64,000 bases of DNA from NCBI GenBank assembly GCA_023525975.1, contig CM042039.1, positions 16,088,501 to 16,152,500 of the forward strand, read 5' to 3'. The notes under the pieces were generated by a model. It saw only the letters and a list, made by a program, of their open reading frames with translations. It did no database searches and was not told the origin of the DNA. Shown piece after piece: positions 57,061-64,000 of this stretch. Position numbers and translations under genes: made by a program. The stretch's first letter is position 1. Each line of letters opens with the position of its first letter. Source of the stretch: Smallanthus sonchifolius (lineage: Eukaryota; Streptophyta; Magnoliopsida; Asterales; Asteraceae).

Positions 57061-58607
57061 TGCCACAAAAATGTCCAAGATTTGACAAAAAGGTAAACCC
57101 TAAGGACTATAAGTGTGAAAATACTAAAGTCTAGGGTCAAAAGTGAAAAATTGAAGTTTGAGGTCGACACCCATAACGGTCCGCTATGAAACAGAATTGG
57201 GTGACGGACCGCCATCGCCAGGATAACGGTCCGCTACTTGGTCACTAAGCAAACAATACGGTTAAGCCACGTGTATAGTGACTAATGGTCATATTTTATG
57301 ACATGTGTACTCATGGTAGACCGCCACGCCAGGTGATAACGGTCCGCCAGCCGCAAAGTAACCAGAACTTACGCGTACTGGTGGCTGACCGCTACGCCTA
57401 GCGGTAACGGTCCGCTAGCCGCAAAACCATGAATTGTCCAATCATATTTGGACGTGTAGGGCTGGCGTCATGCAAGGGCCATAGCGAACCGCTACGCCCG
57501 AGCATAACGGTCTGCTATGGACCCGACTTTTAGCCAATAAATAGTTCAACGAATTCAATCAGTTCTTCACACCAAAACTCATTCCCATCTCTCACATTGT
57601 GTTCCAGAGCCCTCTTAGACGACTCCCGACGATCCCGGTTCGATTCCCGCTCATTCTAGTACCCGGTGTAAGAAGAAACGCTCGTAGAAAGGTCGGAACG
57701 CTAGAGAAATCAAGTTAAGAAGCTAGACGTTAAGCTTTTGACTTTAGAGGCTCACTCCTACTAAAAAGGTGAATACTTTATCTCTTTCAAAACTTGTGTC
57801 AAACATTTTATTTACGAAAATGGCCAAATAAAGGTTAACGAAGTAATGCTCAACTTTCTTCTACGTATAAGCATTCAGGCCATAGGTATACGTAAAACTT
57901 GTAAGGAATACACGGGTTACGGGTGAAATTCCCGGATAGCAGCCGGTGCTTATCTTATAATAAATCCGGAGGCATAGAGTTGTCCGCTGTTATAAGCTAT
58001 GACACTAGTGTATACTATGGTGCGATTGAACAGGATGGGCCTGCTAAGTGTGTAGATTGAACATAAAGTTGTGATTATGAAATTAATACTTGTTTCTGCC
58101 AAATGATTTTAATGTCAAGATATTGTATTCACAAGCGTTCTCGCTGACGTTTTATTTTCAAAATGTTTTCCATGTAACGAATAAAACATGATAAGAAGGA
58201 ATATGGACAGACATAAGATCTGGTCCAGGAAATAAAAAGGATGGAATGCACGTAGGATTCTCAGGCCTTGTGTAAAGGGAAATCCTAAAAGAGAGGAGAT
58301 AGGACCAAGGAACCGATCAACCATGTGTTGTACTATTTCCAGTGGGTTGTCATGTATTTGATTTCAAACCTTGTTTTGTAATCAAATGAGAAGGGTATTG
58401 AAACCCTATGTTTATAAAGTAAATATAAAACTTTTGTCTTCCAACTGAGTTTTGATATTTACAAATACAACCCTCGGGGTTGAGACAAATGATGAAACGA
58501 TCCTTTTGAAAAGACTTCCGCTGTATTTTATGAAAACTCTTAAATCAAATCAGGTGATACCAATCGGGTTCGCACACATCCAGGGGTGCCTGGGACGGGG
58601 TGTGACA
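57061..58607 (+). repeat. 3' LTR of Tek-host (1547 bp)
   Basis: TGCCACAAAAATG...GACGGGGTGTGACA. The last 328 bp match the surviving part of the 5' LTR (13983-14311). Confidence 0.92.
57173..57545 (+). promoter_or_regulatory. U3 motif cluster ACCGCYACGCC...TAACGGTCCGCTA and TATA-like box
   Basis: Five units, at about 57173-57187 (half), 57203-57235, 57317-57350, 57385-57417 and 57486-57520. The two arms are imperfect inverted repeats. A TATA-like CCAATAAATAG follows at about 57534-57544. Confidence 0.7.
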
Positions 58608-58738
58608 TCTCGTCTTGTGTATGTTTTTAGTGTGTATGTGTGAGTTCAAGACGCGCGTATTCGTTAGGATTCCGCACTACGTGTACGTGTAGCGTGTTTT
58701 ACGACTGAGACAGATCCTTAGACCCACCGGGACCTACA
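58608..58738 (+). repeat. Terminal fragment of a Sirevirus-type LTR
   Basis: Ends AGATCC...CCACCGGGACCTACA and contains GGATTCCGCAC. It aligns loosely with the reverse complement of the Sire-E LTR end, so it is probably the U5 end of a + strand relative truncated by the neighbouring insertion. Confidence 0.55.
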
Positions 58739-58782
58739 AAACCAATAGGTCTTAAACGTAATACTTATAAAAAGCTCACAAA

Positions 58783-58975
58783 GCAGCAAGTAAAGATATC
58801 GAACGAGCATTCCGTATGTTGAAGTGTAAGTGGCATATTATCCAATGCTAGGCTAGGTGTTGGTCTCAAAACAAAATTAGGAACATAATGTATGCTTGTA
58901 TTATTCTCCATAATATGATTTTAGAGGACAATGGCTTGACAATTTGTCACTATAACCCAAATGAAGAGTAGCCTA
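58783..58975 (+). pseudogene. PIF/Harbinger transposase C-terminal fragment
   Basis: Reads SKDIERAFRMLKCKWHIIQC, stop, then RNIMYACIILHNMILEDN. This is the conserved end of the DDE_4 (plant 'nuclease HARBI1-like') transposase: DVERAFGVLQ-type helix and ACIILHNMI.ED block. One in-frame stop at 58851-58853. The N-terminal domain and first catalytic residues are absent. Confidence 0.85.
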
Positions 58976-59187
58976 CATACGAAGAAATTGACGAAGATAA
59001 AAAGCGAAGCAACCCTCAATAAATACAAAGCCGAGAAGTTCGCAACATTATTTTTTATGTAATTTTTAATTATGTTATTTTTTATGTAATTTTTATTCAT
59101 GTTATTTATGTTTTTTTTATTTTATGTAACTTTTATTTATCTAAAAAATGAATATTTTATTTAAAAAATGAATATTTTATAATATAT

Positions 59188-59334
59188 GCATTTAATGCTC
59201 ACTTGACTTGGGTATACCCCATACCATGTGAGAGCCAAGTGAGGAGTATACAAATCTGATGTGTCACCTAGGTGGCAGAAAAGGTACTCTCACTTGGGAG
59301 AGCCAAGTGAGAGTATACCTCATACTCTAAAAGG
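59188..59334. repeat. Palindromic terminal region, possible Harbinger or MITE end
   Basis: Strong hairpin 59283-59319: GGTACTCTCACTTGG, a 5-nt loop, then CCAAGTGAGAGTATACC, with a two-base bulge. Related CACTTG and CCAAGTGAG strings lie at 59192-59203 and 59234-59243, and a GTCACCTAGGTGGCA palindrome at 59262-59276. 58976-59187 between the transposase and this block is AT-rich and has no gene. Confidence 0.6.
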
Positions 59335-60570
59335 AAAACTCATTGGGTTTCTTGTGATAGGGTTACCTCCCCGATTAATGATGGGGGATTGGGTATTTGC
59401 TCGCTTCATGACACTAATAAGGCCCTTCTCTCTAAATGGGTGTGGAGATTAAGAAATGATATTCATGGTCTATGGCGGAGAGTGGTTTCTGCTCTCTTCA
59501 TCACAGTACAGTGTCTTGGACAAATCTTCCGGCAAAAAAAAATCCTTAACGAGAGTCTGGAATAATATTCTTCGTTTTGATTCTAACTTTAAACTTGCAG
59601 GTCGGAACACTCACTACTTGATTAAAGGAAAAATAGGAAATGGTATTCACATCAGATTCTGGTTTGACCCTTGTGTCGCTGACGAACCGTTAAAAGACCT
59701 TTTTCCTCTTTTATTCTAGTTGGAAAGGAACAAGCAATGCAATGTTACTAATTGTTTTCTTCTTGAAAATTAGGTCCCCAAGTGGATTTGACGATGGAGG
59801 CGCTCCCCTCAAGATCCCAACGAGTTAAATCAATGGGCCATTGTCTCAATATGCTAAAGGTCCAATTTTCAAGAGCTAAGGACGATTGGGAGTGGATGGG
59901 TGATGTTTCTAAGCAATTCTCGGTCAGATCAGTCAAGTCACTAATAGCTAAAGATCGTGTCACTCACAACAACTTCATTCTTAACTAGTGCATATAGATT
60001 CCTTCCAAATGTAATATATTTGGTTGGAGGGCTGAATTGGATCATATTCCAACGATGACGACTCTCATCAAACGGAACATCCCAATGGATTCCCAACTTT
60101 GTCCGCTTTGCGGTGACTTGTCGGAATCGACAGATCATCTCTTCACCTCTTGCTATACTGCTATTGTGGTATGGCAAAGCATCAGTGGTTGGTGCAAGTC
60201 TCAACCTATCTACTCCTTCTCGGTTAGAGATCTGTTGGAGTTACACAAATCGGCTTCCAATTACAAGGTTCTTAAGGTAGTGTTCAACGGTATCATTCTT
60301 ATTGCCCGTTGGTGTATATGGAATGCCCAGAACGAGACTATCTTCTCAAATAAATAAATAAAAGTGGATCGCATCGTGGAAGACGTAAAATACCTTGGTG
60401 TTTGATGGCTAAAGAATATATCAAAGTTAAAAAATCTTATATGAAAGAATTGGGTATGTTTTAATATTTTGTACGTATGGTTTGCTCTGTTTGATTGTTT
60501 TTGGTTGCGACTCCTTGCCTTTTTGCATTGGGTTGGCTTTGTCTAAATAATATTTTATCTTTCAAAAAAA
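59335..60570 (+). pseudogene. LINE (L1-type) 3' fragment: RT C-terminus and zf-RVT
   Basis: 5'-truncated remnant. It begins in the post-RT region (WVSCDRVTSPINDGGLGICSLHDTNKALLSKWVWR, 59341-59450) and continues with IGNGIHIRFWFDPCV (near 59635). The zinc-finger RVT domain has LIKRNIPMDSQLCPLCGDLSESTDHLF.SC (60064-60160). Stops and frameshifts occur throughout. It ends in a short A-run near 60565-60571, the likely poly(A) tail. Confidence 0.88.
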
Positions 60571-60998
60571 GATACATTTGTTGACTTTCTCTTCAAATTT
60601 GAACAAAAGTAGTTTCCATTAATTTTTGTAATTTCAAATATCTATAATATGCATCAATTTTTAAAAATATTAAACCATTACATTGAGACTTTATTCTCTT
60701 TGACCGAGTCTATAAATATTCGAACATGGGAGAATTTCATATATACCCTTATAAATATAGGTAATATCATATATGCCTAACTAAAACCAAAAATATCATA
60801 TATACCCAATTTAAATAATTTTTTACTTTATTACCATTATACCTCTATCTATTATATGATTTTTATAAATTAATTTGTAAGTTTTATGTCATATGTAACC
60901 CAATTTAAAATGACAACTGATATTCACTAGAATGTCATCACAATCACACAGTGGAATAATGGAGGCGGTGATGTAACGAGGAATGAATTGCTGAAACT

Positions 60999-61000
<2 letters not shown>
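60571..61000. other. AT-rich DNA, no gene seen
   Basis: Contains only a weak direct repeat (TATATACCC / ATATCATATATGCC around 60740-60810). The 5' boundary of the Cop-H LTR may fall here, but I cannot place it without the second LTR. Confidence 0.5.

Positions 61001-61042
<42 letters not shown>
61001..61042. repeat. (AT)n microsatellite
   Basis: Pure AT dinucleotide run of about 42 bp. Confidence 0.97.
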
Positions 61043-61046
<4 letters not shown>

Positions 61047-61083
61047 AATGATAATCATATAGCAGAGAAAAATTAGTTTGATG

Positions 61084-61180
61084 GGCGAACTTATTAAGTT
61101 CGCTTGTTTAGTATAGGGGCGAACTTATTAAGTTCGCCCGGTTCAGTCGTTTGTTAGCTTTTCTTGTTTTGTCTATAAAT
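61084..61180 (+). promoter_or_regulatory. Two GGCGAACTT palindromes and TATA box, Cop-H U3
   Basis: Palindromes at 61084-61104 and 61118-61138; the second is a perfect 21-bp match apart from its centre. TATAAAT at 61174-61180, 35 bp downstream. Confidence 0.85.
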
Positions 61181-61310
61181 AGCTTCTTTGTAACATTATT
61201 CAAGTTGTCAATCAAATCATTTCAGTTTTACCCTCAATCATTCTCACATTTTTCTTTGTCTCGTTTATCATTCTCGCTTGTTTCTAGCGATCATTCTCGA
61301 TATCATAACA

Positions 61311-61322
61311 TGGTATCAGAGC
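61311..61322 (+). other. Primer binding site, initiator tRNA-Met (Cop-H)
   Basis: TGGTATCAGAGC directly after the LTR end ...TATCATAACA. Confidence 0.9.
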
Positions 61323-61551
61323 TTATATGCTCGATTATGTGATTCTCTTTGGTTTTCCGCACTTGTTCTTCATTTTTTACATTCGTTTTCTCATTTTTCA
61401 TATCGATTGGGGTTTCTTTCATGTTTTGATCCGTTCAAAACATTCATTTTCTGTTTTTGATCATTCCTACGGTTGGATTTCTTCATAAACGCTTTTGATT
61501 TTGAGTTATGATGATTTCTGGATCGTTTTCATGCTTTTCTGTTCGCGCAAG

Positions 61552-61639
61552 CGAACTTGTTCTTCAACTTGTCAGTTACGGGCGAGCTTAACAAGTTCGC
61601 TTGTTCTTTCTTCTTCTAAGCGAACTTATTAAGTTCGCC
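61552..61639 (+). promoter_or_regulatory. Palindromes in the Cop-H leader
   Basis: A half site near 61550-61558 and copies at 61581-61601 and 61619-61639, the last ending 34 bp before the gag ATG. Confidence 0.8.
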
Positions 61640-61672
61640 TATTTCAGTCTTCGTTTCTTCCTATCTTTTTTC

Positions 61673-62640
61673 ATGCCTGCTACTCTTGATCCCGCAGTTG
61701 TTGTTCCTATGGATTCTTCTAATCCTTTGTCCTTACATTCATCTGATCATCCAGGTATCTTACTTATTTCTAAAACTTTTGACGGGTCTGCTTTCGGATC
61801 TTGGAAACGTGCCATGTCCATTGCCTTATCTGCTAAGAACATGATTGGTTTTGTCGATGGAACTGTTGTCAGACCTACTTCCTCTCCTAATCTGTAGTTA
61901 TGAAAAATATGCAATAATATGGTTATTTCTTGGATTTTGAACACTCTGTCCAGTGATATCAGTGAGAGTGTTTTGTATGTTGAGACTGCTCGTCAACTTT
62001 CAAAAGAGTTAACTGACCGGTATGTTACAAAAGTCTCTTTCTATTATTTCTCAAGGAAATGATGATTTTGCTACTTATTTTACCAAAATCAAAGTTTTTT
62101 GGGATGAGCTAAATGCAATCGAGCCTATTCCTCCTTGCACATGTGGTACTTCACAACTTATGGCTAAGCGCAAAGCAGATCAACGATTGATGCAATTTAT
62201 GATGGGTCTTAACCCTTGTTATGACATGATTCATTGGAATATTATCATGATGAAGCCTCTTCCCTCAATCAATGAAGCTTATGCTTTTCTCATTCAAGAT
62301 TCACAGTTTATTCATCAGAATACTTCTATGAATGCTTCTGTGCAGGTACCAAAGAATTCTAGTGCTCGGAAAGGTTCTGTTTGTTCTCAATGCAAAAAAC
62401 CGGGACATGATGCCAGCAAATGTTATCGTTTAATTGGGTTCCTCAAAGATTTCAAATTTACTAGACCCAAAGTTGCTGCTAATGCTGTTTCTGATGCTGG
62501 GGTTACTGTTCCTACTTCCGGTGCACCTACTACTCTTTCTTCTGAACAGTACAACAATCTGCTGCAACTTCTTCAGCAGAATTCTAGGGTTCAAGCTGGT
62601 GTTCCTACTGTTCAACCACTCAGCTTTGCAAATTTTGCAC
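61673..62640 (+). pseudogene. gag: gag of Cop-H
   Basis: ATG 61673. It has the copia-like N-terminal domain (ISKTFDGSAFGSWKRAM..ALSAKNMIGFVDG, near 61768-61860), then a UBN2-type capsid (61920-62330, with FMMGLNPCYD and EAYAFLIQ). A zinc knuckle CSQCKKPGHDASKC is near 62384, in the variant form followed by YRLIGF. A stop at 61895-61897 and a frameshift near 62020 break the frame. Confidence 0.87.
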
Positions 62641-64000
62641 GTATTATTTCTTGTAATTCGACTACGGTAGATACTACTTGGATTATTGATACCGGTGCAA
62701 GTAATCATATGTGGTTTGATTTAAATTTGCTTTTTGATGTTCAATTGCTTAATTCGCCAGTTTATGTTCATCTTCCAAACGGGCATGTCTTAACTGTTAC
62801 GCAGATCGGAACAGTTAATCTTACCAAGACGTTTTCTATCTCTAATGTCTTCTTTGTACCTCAGTTCAAACACAATCTCTTATCTGTTCCCAAAACTTGT
62901 AGAGATACAAAGGGTCTTGTTCAGTCATCTGAAACTACTTGTTTTTTTGCAGGCCCCTTCGCTGAGTAGTCCGTTAGTTCAGGGAGATCTTCTCAACAGA
63001 CTTTATCTTTTGAATCCTAATAAACTTTTCCCTGTTACAGTTGATTCTTTTTCTCACTGTAATTCTGTTGTTACTTTGAAACTTTGACATACTCGTCTTG
63101 GTCATTTACCTTTGTACAAACTTAAGCAATTGAATGTTTTACTGGTGCACATGAATGTTATATTGATGATTGTTCTGTTTGTCCTAAGGCTAGACATCAT
63201 AAACTGACTTTTGCATCTAGCAGTATATCCAGTTCTCAAATGTTTGATCTTATTCATATTAATACGTGGGGACCGTATCGATCTACTACATTTGATGGAT
63301 ATAAATATTTTCTCACCATTGTTGATGATATTACTAGAACTAATTGGAATAATCTTTTGACAACTAAAGGAAATGCCTTTACTAATCTTCAGGGGTTCAT
63401 TGAGATGGTTGAGACTCAGTTTAGTACCAAAGTGAAGCGTGTTCGATCTGATAATGCTTTTGAGCTTGGTTCGGGTGTTCATCATGCCGAGTATTTTAAA
63501 CAAAAGGGAATTATTCATCAGACTACTTGTCTTGGGGTTACTCAACAGAATGAGGTAGTGGAATGTAAACATAAGCATCTTCTCGAAACTACTCGTGCTC
63601 TTATGTTTCAATCCAAGTTACCAATAACTTTTTAGGGTGAATGCGTTCTCACTGCTACTCATTTGATTAATATTTTCCCAACACGGGTTCTCAAGGGCAA
63701 ATATCCCTTTGAGATGCTCTTTGGTAAAGCTCCTTCATACACCCACCTTCGCAGTTTTGGGTGTTTATGTTATGCTTCTACTTCTACACCCGGACGAGAT
63801 AAATTTCACCCTAGAGCTCAAGCTTGTATTTTTATTGGCTATCCCTTTGGAAAGGAAGGTTACAAGCTTTATAATCTTGACACTCGACAGCTTCTTGTTT
63901 CTCGGGATGTGACTTTTCTTGAGCACATTTTCCCTTCTTTACACTCTTCGGATCCTTCTTATTTGTTCCCTTCTCTAAATGATCTGTTTGAGAAGACGGA
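62641..64000 (+). pseudogene. pol: pol of Cop-H: protease and integrase
   Basis: Protease WIIDTGASNHM near 62679. The integrase zinc site begins HTRLGH near 63088, with the Trp before it changed to TGA (63085-63087), and is frameshifted to CSVCPKARHH. In the core the first catalytic Asp is replaced by Asn (HINTWGPY, AAT 63261-63263). SDNAFEL and NEVVECKHKHLLE follow, with a Gly to Glu change beside the catalytic Glu. TAG at 63633-63635 replaces the conserved Trp after LPITF. From 63636 a linker region (HLINIFPTRVL, GCLCYAST, CIFIGYP) runs to the window edge before RT. Confidence 0.88.

Larger units (their letters stand above)
13983..58607 (+). mobile_element. Tek-host: old Ty3/gypsy chromovirus hosting all central insertions
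   Basis: Own sequence is 13983-19310, 40080-40657 and 56614-58607 (about 7.9 kb). It comprises the 3' part of the 5' LTR, PBS, leader ORFs, gag, PR, RT, RNase H, IN with a chromodomain-like C-terminus, PPT and a 1547-bp 3' LTR. Sire-B sits in the 5' LTR, Ath-1 in the integrase core and Sire-E near the integrase C-terminus. The coding sequence has many stops and frameshifts, a RT active-site change and an RNase H deletion, in keeping with its being the oldest layer. Confidence 0.9.
61043..64000 (+). mobile_element. Cop-H: 5' half of a non-Sirevirus copia element
   Basis: LTR ending at 61310, PBS abutting it, leader, gag, protease and integrase running off the right edge. Start coordinate is arbitrary because the LTR 5' end cannot be fixed. 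The short copia-type gag and the PBS directly against the LTR separate it from the Sireviruses here. It is decayed. Confidence 0.85.

Noticed and set aside
62430..62708. ORFs in other frames of Cop-H gag and integrase (also 63102-63611)
   Set aside because: They overlap clear gag/protease/integrase coding sequence in the correct frame.

Overview
The window is plant nuclear DNA made almost entirely of transposable elements nested inside one another; I see no host gene, tRNA or rRNA. The organism is a flowering plant. Asteraceae is my best guess: the Sirevirus extra ORF and the gypsy proteins look like those I remember from Tanacetum, lettuce and sunflower annotations. That is recollection, not a search.

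Layout. The oldest large element is a decayed Ty3/gypsy chromovirus, called Tek-host here (13983-58607, + strand). Three insertions split it. (1) Its 5' LTR is cut by Sire-B (12098-13982, +). Sire-B is cut by Sire-C (10252-12097, -), and Sire-C by Sire-A (1-10251, +), which carries a Tekay-type solo LTR (3619-6461, -, TSD GTATT). (2) Its integrase is cut by Ath-1 (19311-40074, +), a non-autonomous Athila-like element with a perfect ATAAC TSD. Ath-1 is itself entered by Sire-D (22995-36620, -), a nearly complete Sirevirus. (3) The C-terminal end of its integrase is cut by Sire-E (40658-56613, -), an internally deleted Sirevirus, which is cut by Tek-1 (44984-55515, +, TSD TTGAG). Tek-1 is an intact chromovirus with one 1484-codon gag-pol ORF and two 2555-bp LTRs in which I saw one mismatch, so it is the youngest insertion. 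To the right of Tek-host lie a Sirevirus LTR end (58608-58738), a PIF/Harbinger transposase fragment (58783-58975), a 5'-truncated LINE (59335-60570) and the 5' half of another copia element, Cop-H (to 64000).

The most interesting biology is in the Sireviruses. Sire-A and Sire-D carry a very long extra ORF (aORF) after pol, in the position where Sireviruses keep an env-like gene. The product looks nuclear rather than envelope-like: a globular N-terminal domain, Q-rich and acidic linkers, a basic patch, a coiled coil, and a C-terminal pair of W-x-Y modules. Both diverged copies have an in-frame TGA TCA at the same early position. Clusters of a palindrome (GGCGAACTT-N3-AAGTTCGCC) lie 17-36 bp upstream of the TATA box in the LTRs, in the 5' leader, and in the spacer before the aORF. 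Sire-A and Sire-B have the same layout with different palindromes. The unrelated Cop-H uses the GGCGAACTT palindrome too. A self-encoded regulator acting on its own palindromes is a testable hypothesis, not a demonstrated fact.
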